From Inia geoffrensis (Eukaryota > Chordata > Mammalia > Artiodactyla > Iniidae): a DNA stretch of 64,000 nt. Below the pieces are notes generated by a model. It had not been told where the DNA came from and ran no database searches. It worked only from the letters and a program-made list of their open reading frames with translations. Below are positions 21,066 through 33,731 of this stretch, one piece after another. The stretch is taken from NCBI GenBank assembly GCA_036417435.1, contig CM070899.1, forward strand, positions 4,283,001-4,347,000, read 5' to 3'. Numbering within the stretch: position 1 is the stretch's first letter; every line of letters begins with the position of its first letter. The position numbers and the translations under genes are program-made.

Positions 21066-22189
21066 AGAAGCTCTCCGAGCATTCTGAACTGGTTCTGATC
21101 CAAAGGATCTAACCCTAGGAGCTTCTCTCCATCCAGAAAATATATGAAAGGGCAGATGCTAGGCTAGAGAGTCTGGACTTGGAGTGTCCCAGCCAGCAGG
21201 TGTCTGGGCACACCCCCACTCACCCCAGGGAGACCGAGGCCCCAGACAGAGGGGTGGGGTGCTATTGCCGACTGCACAGTGGGTGTGCAGAAGGGCCAGG
21301 CCTGGAACCTGGGCGCCCTGCTCGGCTCTGCACACCCCGTCCACGCAGGAACCCTGTATCTCCATTCTGCGTTCAGAGGTGCACGGAGGGGAGGCGTCCG
21401 GGTTTGGTGGCCTCCCTCTTGCCCAGCCCCAGTTCCTGCCCTCCTTGCAGGACCAGATGAGGCCAGAAGGAGTCCAGCTTCCTTGGATGGGCTCCCGCAT
21501 CTCCCCTCCTTCTCCTCTTTTTTAATTTCTCCCTTCCTTCCTACACCTGCAAGTAGCCCCAGGCCCCTGCTCTGGGCCTGTTGGGTGTGGAGCCCAGGGA
21601 CCCAGAAATAAGCCCTTGAGGGCTCCTGGCAGTGGAGGAGGAACCAATAGGCAGGCGGTCTCAGATCTGGGGGATGTGTCCTCTAAGACGCTGACGAGGG
21701 CATGCAGACCCGGCCGTGGAGAGGCGGGGTTCCCGCAGAAAAAGGCAGCAGGTGCTCGCAGGCAAGGGAGATGGCAGGTGAGGCCAGGGCCTGGCCATGC
21801 TCCGGGTGGCTGACCTTGGGCCCAGGAGGTAAACGGCCCTCCTCCTTGGGACTGGCAGCTCCTGCGTGGCCTGGAGTGGCAGGCCAGATATCCAGAGGGC
21901 CATGGGCTTCGGAAAACGGTTCTGAGAGAGTGCCATGGCTTGAGGGCGAATCATAGGTGGCCAGAAACTGGAGGCAGGGAGGCCAGCAAGGAGGCTGTTA
22001 CCATGACCAGGAGGCGGCAGGGGTCAGGGGGACCTGGGGCGGTAACTGGAGAGGGGTCAACAAGACCGAAAGGAACATATGTCGTCTTCGATTCACTTCA
22101 GACCCCCGTGGTCACGTCACGGGAAATGGGCACTCACTGGACAGACATTTCCCAGCCATGGGCTGCTAAATGAAACCATAAGTGTCCTC
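21066..22189. other. GC-rich unique DNA
   Basis: No family or exon is recognised. Open frames on the plus strand (for example 21279-21611) have no motif. A pyrimidine tract lies at 21505-21545. Confidence 0.4.
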
Positions 22190-22487
22190 ATGAAAGGAAG
22201 ACTTGGGACAGCACAAGAAGGTAATGTGCCCACGGAAGTGAGATGCTGCAGTGCTGTGGCTCTGAAGGCGGAGGGAGGGGCACGAGCTAAGGAACGCAGC
22301 TCTAGAAGCAGGAGAGGCAGGGATACCAATTCTCCCCAGGAGCCTCCAGTCCGCACACACCTTGGTGTGGCTCCGTGAAACCATTCTGGACGTCCGGCCT
22401 CCAGAGCCGTAAGAGACGACATTTCTGTCATTGTAAGCCACTGAGTTTGTGGTGCTTTGTCGCAGCAGCCCTAGGGAACTATTACAG
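22190..22487 (+). mobile_element. MaLR (MLT1-like) LTR, 3' part
   Basis: Contains GAAGTGAGATGCTGCAGTGC, GGGCACGAGCTAAGGAACGC, GGCCTCCAGAGCCGTAAGAG and the terminal GTAAGCCACTGAGTTTGTGG, then CCCTAGGGAACTATTACAG. This is the 3' half of an MLT1-type LTR. The 5' end cannot be placed. Confidence 0.7.
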
Positions 22488-22859
22488 TGGTTTTCTGGTC
22501 GGTAAGCAGGGCAGGACCGTGATCCCTGAAAGAAACAAAGAATGAGGTGAGCTGGCTTTCTGCTTAGAACCCCTTTCAGGTCTGATCTATGGCACCAGGA
22601 AGAGGGCATTGAATTGGACATGATGGTCTCATGTTGATGAGAAGGGCAGGATTGCAGGTCAGGGCTACTGGGGCCGCTGGAACTGGCAGCATCAGTTCAG
22701 GAAAGAGGGGCTCTGTGTAGAAAAGGAGCTCCAGGAATCTGAAGAGGAATCCCTCTGGGTCTCTGAATACTAAGCTGTACACGTGCCGAGCAAGGCTCCC
22801 TGAGGATTGGGTGGGGAATCATTCTGGGCAGATGTGGGCTGGACAGTCTCCAGAGATCA

Positions 22860-25122
22860 CATGGGGCTGGGAGATGTTCACGTTTCAAATGGCTGGACTG
22901 GAGATACTGGAAAGGCCACACTTTAAAAGTAGGACTAAACCAGCCCAAGAGGAAAGGCTACATAGTTTAGAAATGTCTTGCAAAGAACAAGCTTGCCCAC
23001 AAGAAAATTAACTACTGACTGAAACACAACTCAACATTTTAAATGAAGGAGACAACAAAACCAGACGTTTGGTGAAATAGCACCATAATGTCCAAAATTT
23101 AACAAAAGAGGAAAGAGAGGATTCCTAAACCATCAGTAAAAATAGACTCCAAAATATGGAATTAGCAAACAAACATTTAAAAACTTATTAGGAACATGAT
23201 CTTGACTTTAAGGAAAAATATGTCCATAAAGAGGAAACAAATACAGAACATCAGAAGAGCAAAGAAAACGATTCAAAAAAGAATAAAAGGAAATTCTAGA
23301 GTTGAAAAATATAAATATGTAACCTGAGATATAAACTGGATGGGCATAACAGATTAGTTGTCCACAGCTAATCTCACACTTAACCATGAAAAAGATTGAA
23401 TGTTTCCCCTCTGAAATAGAGAATAAAGCAAGGACAGCCACCCTCATAATTTCATTTCAGCATGTAATGGAGGTCCAACCCAGGGCAGAAAGACAATAAG
23501 ATATAGCAGATATACAGGTTGAGTGAAAATAGAAAAGTATGTATTTTTTGACAACATACTTTTCTATACATAGTGTATCTCAAAGAATCTCCAGCCAAGC
23601 TCCTAGAACTAAATGCATTTACTAAGATTGCAGGTTGTGAGGTCAATATACACAAATCAATAGTATTTTTATATACCAGTATATGGAAATTGAGAAAATT
23701 TTAAAACAGCATAATTAACAATATCAACCCAAAATAAAACACTTAGGTATAAAGCTAACAGAATATGTGCCAGATCTGCCTATAAAAACTCCAAAGCACT
23801 GATGAAAGCACATAAATGAAATAATGTCCATTGATTAGAGGACCAATTACTGTTAAGACTCCAAATCTCCCCAAATTGATCTATAAATCTCCAAAGGATA
23901 TTTTCTAGATATTCACAGGCTTATTCTAATATTTGTATGGAAAAGGAAAGAAACTAGAAGAGCCAAAATAATTTTGAAAATGAAGAACAAAGTTGGAGGA
24001 TTTACACTACCTGATCTCAAGATTTATTATAAACTACAGTAATTAAGACAGGGTGGGGTTGGTGAAATGATAGGCATATAGATCAGTGAAGAAGAATGGA
24101 GGCTCTAGGAATAAACCCACCCATCTGGCCAATTATGATGTAGGCGTAAATTCAATTCAATGGAGAAAAAATTGTCTTTTCAGTGGTGATGGAATAACTG
24201 GACATCCAAATGTGAATGATGAACCCTGCCTCATACTACATACCTTACACAAAAAATAACTCAAAATGGATCTTGGACCTAAATGTAAAACCTAAAGCTA
24301 TAAAACTTTTAGAAGAAAATATAGGAAAAAATCTTTATGGCCTTCCTTGATTTTATCAAAGACTTCTTATATACGACACCCAAAGCACAACTCATAAAAG
24401 AATTAAATTAATAGATTGGGCTACCTCAAAATTAATAATTCTAGTGTTTCAGACTGTTATTAATATTAAAAAACAAGCCACAGATAGGAGGAAATATTTG
24501 ATAAGCACATTTTTGATAAAAGCCTTACATCCCAAATATATAAAGACTCTCAAAATTCCAAAAGCATTTTTTTTAATGTGCAAAAGATTTGAACAGATAC
24601 ACTTCAACAGAGAAGATATATGGATGACAAATAAGCACAGGGAAAGATACTCAGCATCACTGAGCATTAGGTAAATGCAATTTAAAACCACAATCTCATG
24701 CCACTGAGCATTTGTTAGAATGGCTACAATGTTTGAAAGAAAAAAGAAAACACCCTAATGCTGCAATGATGGAGAGGGTGTGAAGCAACTGGACCTCTCA
24801 GTTTTGCTGATTGGAATGAAAAATGTTGCAACCACTTTGCAAGAGTTTAGCAGTTTCTTACAACTTTAAGCATATGCTTACCACACAACCTGGAAACCCA
24901 GCTCCCAGGTATTTATCCAGGGGAAATGAAAGTGCATGGTCACGTAAAAACCTGTATGTAAGAGTTTGTGGTGACTTTATTCAGTCACCAAAAATTGGAA
25001 ATGACACAAATACCATTCGACCAGTAAATTCACAAGCAAACTGAGATATATCCGTAAGATGGACTGCTATGCAAAATAGAAACAAACCATGGATAAATGG
25101 AGCAACACAATGAGACTCAAAG
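22860..25122 (+). mobile_element. L1M copy with ORF1-to-ORF2 deletion
   Basis: Begins in 5' UTR/ORF1-like sequence (TAGGACTAAACCAGCCCAAG, then GGAAATTCTAGAGTTGAAAA near 23290). At about 23360 it passes directly into the reverse transcriptase part of ORF2, skipping the rest of ORF1, the inter-ORF spacer and the endonuclease. It continues through the ORF2 C-terminus (GAACAGATACACTTCAACAG near 24600) into 3' UTR. All frames are broken. The exact 5' end is uncertain, and 22488-22859 has no clear assignment. Confidence 0.6.
23529..23567. repeat. Perfect 14-bp inverted repeat (hairpin)
   Basis: ATAGAAAAGTATGT (23529-23542) and its exact reverse complement ACATACTTTTCTAT (23554-23567) are separated by an 11-base T-rich loop, inside L1M sequence. 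Confidence 0.9.
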
Positions 25123-25262
25123 GTCTATGCTAAGTATATCCGGACAAAACTATAATTCAGAGATACATGTACCCCTAAGTTCATAGCAGCACTGTTTACA
25201 AGAGCCAAGACATGGAAACAGCATGTGTGTCCATCAATGGATGAATGGATAAAGAAGATGTA

Positions 25263-25263
<1 letters not shown>

Positions 25264-25306
<43 letters not shown>

Positions 25307-25414
25307 GTATATATATATACGTATATATATACGTGTATATATATATACATATATATATATACGTGTATATATATACGTATATATATATATATATATATAT
25401 ATACGTATATATAT
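25264..25414. repeat. (TA)n microsatellite with periodic CGTA interruptions
   Basis: About 150 bases of TATATA interrupted by repeated TACGTA or TACGTG blocks. It sits where other L1 copies in the window have only GTGGTACATATATACAATGG, so it grew from that short L1 seed and destroyed the local ORF2 frame. Confidence 0.95.
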
Positions 25415-25637
25415 GGAATAGTACTCAGCCACAAAAAAAAGAATGAAATAATGTGATTTGTGGCAACATGGATGGACCTAAAGATTATCATACTAAGTGA
25501 AATAAGTCAGACAGGGAAAGATAATTATCATGTGATATCACTTATATGTGATCTAAGAAATGTCACAAATGAACATATCTACAAAACAGAAACAGAATCA
25601 CAGACATAGAGAACAGACTTGTGGTTACCAAGGCGGT

Positions 25638-25664
25638 GGGCTGGGGGGTGGGGGTGGGGGAGGG
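25638..25664 (+). other. G-quadruplex-prone tract in L1 3' UTR
   Basis: Four G runs of three or more with short spacers (GGGCTGGGGGGTGGGGGTGG, then a further G run). A polypurine 3' UTR tract is a known feature of mammalian L1. Confidence 0.75.
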
Positions 25665-28130
25665 ATGGATTGGGAGTTCGGGATTAGCAGGTGCAACTAT
25701 TATATACAGAATGGATAAACAGCAAGGTCCTAGGGTATAGCACAGGGAACTATATTTGATATCATGTGATAAACCATAATGGAAAAGAATATAAAAAAGA
25801 ATATATATATATGTGTATAACTGAATCACTTTGCTGTACAGCAGAAATGAACACAACATAATAAATCAACTATGCTTCAATAAAATAAATTTTTTTTAAA
25901 AGCCTCTGCTAAGCATGGCAGGGCAAGGAGCTCAGTGTACATACCCTCCCCCAGAAGCAACAAAAAGTCTTGTAAGCAATAAAATCCAACAATTTTGGAA
26001 TGATAGAAATTGACTATAGGCAGAGAACAAATTGAAAAGCACCTATTCAAGAAAAACTGCTGAACCTCAGTAAGAATAGCGAGTCTGCGGCATTTCAAAT
26101 TTGGGGCTGCTCTGGTACATGCTCTTTTTCCAGTTTAGTAGTGTAGTTCTGTTGAAAGGCTCAGACCTAGAGCACAGTCATTAGTCTGACCTGGAACTAG
26201 AATTTGCAGGAAAATCTATTCCCAGCGCGCTGTTACTCTTTGGTTTGACTGTGAGCTCAGCTCTGTCAATAAAGCCCTATGCCCTGGGTGTTACTGAAAA
26301 AAAAAACAGGAATCTGCTGGTAACATCACAGTTGCCGGAGGCTGTGGTTTCAGTTGGCGCAAACAAAAGCATGGTCAAAAATTTTAAAGGAAGACCTGGA
26401 GAACTAGAAAAGCAAAGGGAACTTTGAAGAGTTCCAACATATTCCTGAGTCTCTAAAATGTTGTGTGAATGCACAGGGCTATATGCATACCCAGGAAAGA
26501 TATGGAAAAAGCAAAGACCCTGTCACTCACCTCTGGCTGACTTTGAGGCCCTGCCCAAGCAGGAAGTAAAAACTAGGGACAATGTTTAAACCACCTGAAG
26601 CTTGAAAGTTACCTTCACTCACAGATAATCTTGACAAAGGATGGAAAACTTATGGCCAAAGCAGTTAAGGAAGTCTGATCGATCACTGGCTGAGCACTAC
26701 ATTATACTGCCACAGGGTGAACCCTAGGAAGCCAGGCTTTAAAATATAAACAAGAACTTAAAAAAGAAGAAAAAGTAAGCGGAGAACTCAGTGGCTGCAC
26801 ACCACAGGGAATACAGAGTTAGCCCAGGAAAGCCACTAAACAAATAGGCAGCAAACAGGAAAACAAAAGCAAACAAACACACTCAAAAAACCCCAACAAC
26901 ACCACCAATCCCTGGAGGGAGAGGAGCTGATGACAGAATTGTTACAAATTGCTATTTAAAATTTCCAGTTTTCAACAAAAAATTATGTCCCAGGCAATGG
27001 AACAGGAACATATAGTCCATACACAGGGGAAAAAAGCAGCCAACAGCAATTGTCCCTGTGGTGACCCATATGTTGGATTTAGGAGACAAACAATTTAAAT
27101 CAGTTAGAGTAAATATGTTCAAAGAACTTTTAAAACTATGTTTAAAGAATTAAATTAAAGGAAAAAGAAAAGAAAAGAATCACGTAGAAAGTCTGGAGTT
27201 TAAAAGTATAATACCTGAAATGAAAAATTCACTAGAGAAATTCAACAACAAATTTGTACTCGCATAAGAACGAATCAGGAACGAAACAATTTTAAAAGAA
27301 TTAATACCAATTCTTCACAAACTCTTTCAAAAAATAGAAGAGGAGGAAACACTTCCCAAATCGTTCTATCAGGCCAACATTACCCTGATGCCAAAACCAG
27401 AAAAAGACATCACAAGGAGAGAATACTACAGATCAATATCTGTTATGAATATACATGCAAAAATCCACAACAAAATACTTTCAAATCAAATCTAGCAACA
27501 TGTAAAGAAAATGTACAACATGACCAAGGGGTATTTATCCCCGGAATGCAAAGTTGACTTAACATTCAAAAATCAATTAATTAATATAATACACATCAAT
27601 AGGATAAAAAAAAAAAACCTCCAAACCACACAATCAACTCAGAATGCATAAAAAAGCACATGACAAAAATCAGCACCCATCACCATACAAACAATCAACA
27701 AAAAAGCAGTAGATGGGAACGTTTCCAAACTGACAAAGGGCATCTGTGAAAACCCCACAGCTAACATTACGCTTAATGCTGAAATCCTGGGTCCCTTTCC
27801 CAAAAGATCAGGAACAACACAAGAATGTCTGTTCCCATCCTTTTTTTTCCCAACACTGTACTAGAGGTTCTAGTCTTGGCAATTAACAAAGAAATAAAGG
27901 GCATATTAGGAAGAAGTAAGACTATCTCTATTTGCAGCAGACATGATCTTGCATATAGAAAACTCTAAGGAACGCATTTTAAAAAGTATTAGGATCTATA
28001 AACTAGTACAGCAAGGTTGTAGCACCCAAGATCTATATATAAAAAATCAATTGCATTTCTCTATACTTGCAATAAACAATCCAAAAAGGAAATTAAGAAA
28101 ACAAATCCATTTACAATAGCATAAAAAAGA

Positions 28131-28442
28131 ATGAAGTACTTGTGGACAAGATTACCAAGAAAAGTGCAAAACTTATACTCTGAAAACTATAAAACATTGC
28201 TGAAAGAAATTAAGGTAGCTCTAAATAAATTTTTTAAAATCCTATGTTCACAGATTGGAAGTCTTCATATTGTCAAGGTGGCTATACTCCCCAAATTGAT
28301 CTATGGGTGCAACACAATCCATGTCCAAAACCCAGCTGATTTCTTTGTAAAAATTGACAAGCTGGATCTAAAGTTCATATACAATTCAAGGGACTCAGAA
28401 TACAAAGTAGCCAAAACAATCTTAAAAAGAAGAGCAAAGTAG
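28131..28442 (+). pseudogene. L1M ORF2 fragment
   Basis: A 103-codon open stretch of ORF2 downstream of the reverse transcriptase core, with LPRKVQNLYSENYKTLLKEI and LHIVKVAILPKLIYGCNTI, both typical LINE ORF2 sequence. It is bounded by stops and then by the SINE insertion. It is non-functional. Confidence 0.6.
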
Positions 28443-28478
28443 GAAAACTCACATTTCCTGATTTCAAAACTTACTACA

Positions 28479-28839
28479 GGGACTTCCCTGGTGGCACAGC
28501 GGCTGGGAATCCTCCTGCCAATGCAGGGGACACGGGTTGGATCCCTGGTCCAGGAAGATCGCACATGCCACAGAGCAACTAAGCCAGTGCGCCACAGCTA
28601 CTGAGCCTGCACTCTAGAGCCTGAAAGCCACAACTACAGAGCCCACGTGCCACAACTACTGAAGCCCACTCACCTAGAGCCCATGCTCTGCAGCAAGAGA
28701 AGCCACTGCAGTGAGAAGCCCGTGCACCACAATGAAGAGTAGCCCCTGCTCGCTGCACCTAGAGAAAGCCCGCGTGCAGCAACAGAGACCAAACGCAGCC
28801 AAAAATAAATAAATAAAAAATAAGTTTATTTTTAAAAAT
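28479..28839 (+). mobile_element. Long CHR-type SINE
   Basis: About 360 bases from GGACTTCCCTGGTGGCACAG to CCAAAAATAAATAAATAAAA. It is more diverged than the other plus-strand SINEs (the B box reads GGTTGGATCCC). The duplication CTTACTACA flanks it (28470-28478, 28840-28848). Confidence 0.92.
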
Positions 28840-28966
28840 CTTACTACAAAACAACAATGATCATTACATGTGGTTCTGGAATAAGGATAGGTATATAGAT
28901 TAATGGAATTCAATTCAAAGTCCAGAAATAAACCAATGTGTTTATGGTAAACTGATTTTTGACATG

Positions 28967-29039
28967 AGTGCCAAGGTCATCCAACAAGGTCATCCAACAG
29001 TGCCAAGGTCATCCAACAGAGTGCCAAGGTCATCCAACC
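28967..29039. repeat. Short tandem repeat of AAGGTCATCCAAC units
   Basis: Four copies of AAGGTCATCCAAC, three of them preceded by GTGCC, arise by local duplication inside the ORF2 remnant. Confidence 0.9.
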
Positions 29040-29933
29040 ATTTTCAACAAATGGTGCTGAGACAACTGGATAGCCACGTGCAAAAGGATGAAGTTGTACT
29101 CTTACCTCACACCATATACAAAAGCTAACTCAAAATGGATCAAACACCTAAATATAAGAGCAAAAACTATAAAACTCCAGAAGAAAACATAGGGGTAAAT
29201 CCTCATGACCTTCATTTTGGCAATGAATTATTAGCTATGATACCAAAAGAAAGAGCCATAAAAGAAAAAAAAATAGGTATAGCGGATTTCATCAAAATTA
29301 AAATCTTTTATGCTTCAAAGGACACTATCAAAAGAGTAAAAAGAAAGTTCATACAATGGGGAAAATATTTGCAAATCATGTACCTGATAAGCACTTGAAA
29401 TAGCCAAAGGTGGAAATAACCCAAATGTCTATGAACAAATAAATGAATAAACCAAATGTGGTGTAGCAGTACAATGGAATATTATTTGACCACACAGAGA
29501 AAAGAAACACTGATACATACTACATCATGAATGAACCTTAAAGACATTATGCTAAGTGAAAGAAATCAGTCACAAAAGACCACAGATTATAGGAGTCCAT
29601 ATATATGAAATGTCCACAATAGGAAAATCCATAGAGAGAGAAAATGGATTCGTGATTGCTTAGGTCTGTGGGTGGGAGTGGAAGGAGTAATGGGAGAGTA
29701 GGAGGACCATAGCTAAAGAACACAGGGTTTCTTTCTGAGGTGATAAAAATTGACTATGGTGCTGGTTGCACTTATCTCTCAATATATTAAAGACCACTGA
29801 ACATCTTAAATGGATAAATTTTACGGTATGCAAATCATATCCCAAAAAAGCTATTTTTAAAAAAAAGGAGGGAGTGATAAATTATGTGGAATGCTGCTGA
29901 GATAAAAATTAAAATGATAATGTTGATCATTGG

Positions 29934-30266
29934 ATGTGGCATTCTAGAAGTCACTGGTGCAAGAGAGAGAAAAAGAGAGAGCTCATCACTTGTACCAATA
30001 CATTCACAATGGGAGCCCCAAAATATGATGAAAGGGAGAATGAGACAGAAAGAAATACTGGAAAGCATAATGACCAAAAGCTCCTCAAGGTGGGTGAAAA
30101 TAATTATGTACTCATCCAAGAAGCTCAGCAAAATCCAAGTAAATTAAACTCAAAGAGATCCACACCTAAACCCATTATAGTCAAACGGACAAAAGTCAAA
30201 GCCAGAAAAAACACATTGGAAGTAGCAAGAAAAATCTACTTAAAATGTACAAGGGGTCTTCAATAA
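29934..30266 (+). pseudogene. L1M ORF1 C-terminal fragment
   Basis: A 110-codon open stretch. Its second half has the ORF1 C-terminal signature SKLNSKRSTPKPIIVKRTKV followed by KARKNTLEVARKIYLK. It ends just before the SINE insertion site. No trimerisation coiled coil is retained. Confidence 0.55.
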
Positions 30267-30279
30267 GATTAACAGCTGG

Positions 30280-30493
30280 GGGCTTCCCTGGTGGCGCAGT
30301 GGTTGAGAGTCCACCTGCCGATGAAGGGGACGCAGGTTCGTGCCCCGGTCCGGGAAGATCCCACATGCCGCGGAGCGGCTGGGCCCGTGAGTCATGGCCG
30401 CTGAGCCTGCGTGTCCGGAGCCTGGGCTCCGCAACGGGAGAGGCCACAACAGTAAGAGGCCCGTGTACCGCAAAATAAATAAATAAATAAATG
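30280..30493 (+). mobile_element. Short CHR-2-type SINE
   Basis: About 214 bases with a tRNA-like head, B box GGTTCGTGCCCC and an AAATAAATAAATAAAT tail. The 14-bp duplication AGATTAACAGCTGG is perfect (30266-30279, 30494-30507) and lies in the ORF1 C-terminal coding remnant of the host L1M. Confidence 0.96.
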
Positions 30494-33400
30494 AGATTAA
30501 CAGCTGGCTTCACCTCAACAACTGTGGAGAACAGAAGAATGACATTTGTAAACTGTTGAAAGTGAAGACTGTCAATAATAATTTTATATTCAGCAGCACT
30601 GTCTTTCAAAAATGAAAAAAATAAAGACATTCCCAGATAAACAAAGGCTGAGAGAATGTATAGCCATCATATCAGCCATACAAGAAATACTAATGCAAGT
30701 CCTTCAGTCTGGGGAAAAAAAAAAAAAAGACACTAAATGGTAACTCAGATCCACAGGAAGAATGAAAGAGGACCAGTAAATCTAACCACATAGATATTAA
30801 AAAGACAATTGCATGAAGCAATAATTACAGATTTGTGTCGATGGGCATACAATGTATATGGATATAAGTTGTAAGACAATAACAGCACAAAAGAGTGGAA
30901 AGGAAATGGAGCTATAAAGGGGCAAATATTTTGCACAGTACTGAACTTGTTTGCATTAATCTGAGCTAAGTTGTTATAAGTAAAGATGATAATTTTAATC
31001 CACAAGCAACCACTAAGAAAATAACTCAAAAATAGAGGGTAAAAGAAATGACAAAGGTTTTAAATAGTATACTAGAAAGTATCTATTTAACACAAAATAA
31101 AGCAGTAATTGCGGAATAGAAGAACAAAAAAGGCATACAACATAGAAAATGAATAGCAAATGGCATATATAAATTCTGTTTGTTAACATTAAATATCAAT
31201 AGATTAAACACTCCAATTAAAATGCAAGGATTGGAAGAATGGATAAAAATTAAGACTCAACTATATTTGATCTACAAGACATGCATTTGAGATACAAAGA
31301 CAGAAATAGCTCAAAAGTAAATGGATGGAAAAAAGATATACCTTGCAAATAGTAACAGAGAGCTGGAGTGGCTATTTTAATATCAGACAAAATGTACTTT
31401 AAGATAAATGTTACTAGGAAGAGAGATGACATTTTATAGCAGTTAAAGAGACAATTCATCAAGAAGTAACAATCATAAACTTCTATGCACCTAACAGCAT
31501 AGTCCCAAAATACATGAAGGAAAAACTCAGATGTGAAGATGGGAATAGGCAATTCAACAAGCATAGCTGGAGATTCCAAAACCTCACTTTCAATACTGGA
31601 TGGAACAACTAGCTAGAACAAGGAATTGGAAGACTTGAACAACACTATCAACCAGCTAGACCTAACAGGAATTTATAGAGCATGTCACTCAACAACAGCA
31701 GAATACACGTTCTTCTCAAGTGCACACAGAGCATCTTCCAGGATAGACTATATGTTAGGCCATAAAACAAAAGTCTCGATAAATTTTAAAAAACTTTAAA
31801 AGGACTGAGATCATACAAAGCATGTGCTCTGATGACGATGGAATGAAATTAGAAGTGAATGACAAAAGGAAACTTGGAAAATTTACACATATGTGGAATT
31901 AAATAATATACCCCTAAATGCTAACGAGTCAAAGAACAAATCACAAGGGAAAGCAGAACCTATGTAGAGATGAATGAAAACAAAATCACGACATACCAAA
32001 ACTTACTGGATACAAAGAAAGCAGTGCTCAGAGGAAAATTTACAGTTGCAAATGCCTACATTAAAAATTAAGAAAGATTTCAGAACCATAAGCTAACATT
32101 TTACCTTAAGAAACTAGAAAAAGACGAGCAAACTTAACCCAAACCAAGTACAAGAAAATAAGCAATAAAGACTAGAGTAAAAGTTAATGAAAGGGAGAAT
32201 AGGAAAACAACAGAGAAGATCAATGAAACCAAAAGTTGGTTCTTAGAGAAGATTAACAAAATTGACCTTCTAGCCTTTAGCTAGACTGACCAAGAGAAGA
32301 AGAAAGAGAATGCAAATTAGTAAAAGCAGAAATGAAAGAGGTGACACTACTTCCAATCTCATAGAAGTACAAAGTATTATGAGGAAATACTATGAACAAT
32401 TGCATGCCAACAAGTTAGATAACTTAGATGAAACTATTTCCTAGAAAGCACAAAATACCAGCATGGGAAAAAATTAGAAAATTCAAATCCATCTATAAAA
32501 GTAAAGAATTGAGTTAGCAATCACAACACTTCCCACGGAGAAAAGCCAAGTACTAGCCGGCCTTACTGGTGAACTCTAACAAATGTTTAAAGGAGAATTA
32601 ACACCAGTCCAAACCAAACCAAAACCAAAAAAATAGAAAAGGTGGGAATACTTCTCAACTCACTTTACGCAGCCAACATTGTTCTGATACCAAGACCAGA
32701 CTAAAACATCACATTAAATGAAAATCAATAGCTCTTGTGAAGACAGGTGCAAAAATCTCTGACAAAATACTAGCAAACTGAATCCACCAACATATAAGTA
32801 AAAATGATTATACACCATGACCAAGTGGGATTTGTCCCAGGGAATAAGACTGGTTAAACAACAACAAGAAATTCAATTAATGTAATACCCTATATTAATA
32901 GAAGATAAAAAAAGACATAAAAACCACATGATCATCTCAATAGATACTGAAAAAAGCATTTGACAAAATCCAATACCCATTTGTGATGAAAACTCTAGAT
33001 AAAATTGGAAATGAAGGGAACGTTTTCAACCTGATAAAGAGTATCTAGGAGAAACCTACAGTGAATATCAAAGTTAACGGTGAAAGATTGGATGCTTTCC
33101 CCCTAAGATCAAGAACAAGACGAACATGTCTGCCCCCATCACTTCTATTCAACATTGTATGGAAGTTCTAGCCAGGGAAATTAAGCAAGAGAGAGAAATA
33201 TAAGACATCCAGATCGGAAGGGAAGAAGAAAAACTATCTCTGTTTGCAGGTAACATGATCTTACACAAAACTAACGCTAAAGAACCCATAAAGAAAAACT
33301 ACTGGAGCTAATAAATGAATTCAGCGAAGTTACCAGATCAATGTACAAAAGTCGCTTATATGTCTATAGTCAGTTATATTTCAATGAGCAACCCGAAATG

Positions 33401-33731
33401 AAATTTTAAGCCTGCAATACCTTTCACAACAGCTTCAAGAACATAAAATACTTCGGAATAAATTTAGCAAAAGAGGGGCCAGATGTACTGAAATTGATAA
33501 AATGGCCTGATGGGAATTAAAGATCTATTTAGATGGAGATACATTCCATGTTCATGGATGGAAGGACTCAATATTGTGACAACGGCAATTCTGCCTAAAT
33601 TGATGTATATAGACTCAACACCGTCCCTAGCAGAATTTTTTTTTTCAGAAACTGGGAAGCTGACCCTAAAAATTATATGGTTGGGAATGGCCAAAACAGT
33701 TTTGAAAAAGAAGAGCAAAGTCGGAGGATAT

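Larger units (their letters stand above)
25135..25901 (+). mobile_element. 5'-truncated cetartiodactyl L1
   Basis: Runs from the ORF2 C-terminus (ACTATAATTCAGAGATACATG) through a TA expansion and a G-rich 3' UTR to CACTTTGCTGTACAGCAGAA and CTTCAATAAAATAAA. Possible imperfect duplications flank it: GTCTATGCTAAG (25123-25134) and GCCTCTGCTAAG (25902-25913), 10 of 12 identical. Confidence 0.85.
25914..29860 (+). mobile_element. L1M copy with 5' UTR and ORF1-to-ORF2 deletion, split by a SINE
   Basis: A long 5' UTR-like segment (25914-26990) leads to a short ORF1 remnant (GAATTAAATTAAAGG to CCTGAAATGAAAAATTCACT). Near 27290 the element jumps into ORF2 at the reverse transcriptase fingers (AATACCAATTCTTCACAAAC). 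Motif-bearing but shattered ORF2 sequence follows, for example ATGAAGTACTTGTGGACAAG near 28130 and [20 protein letters not shown] near 29160. The 3' UTR ends near 29860. A SINE sits at 28479-28839. No frame is intact. Confidence 0.6.
29880..33731 (+). mobile_element. L1M copy: ORF1 C-terminus through ORF2, split by a SINE
   Basis: The ORF1 C-terminal domain is visible at 30020-30260 (NSKRSTPKPIIVKRTKVKAR). An M-type inter-ORF spacer follows (30640-31030), then ORF2 from near 31170 (AACATTAAATATCAATAGAT) across endonuclease and reverse transcriptase parts to 33731. The continuation appears at 34343-34384 and 34736-34846, after two later insertions. Many stops and indels; unlike its three neighbours it keeps the ORF1-ORF2 spacer. 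Confidence 0.65.

Noticed and set aside
22488..22859. L1M 5' UTR
   Set aside because: Possible by position, but I could not match any landmark, so it is left unassigned.
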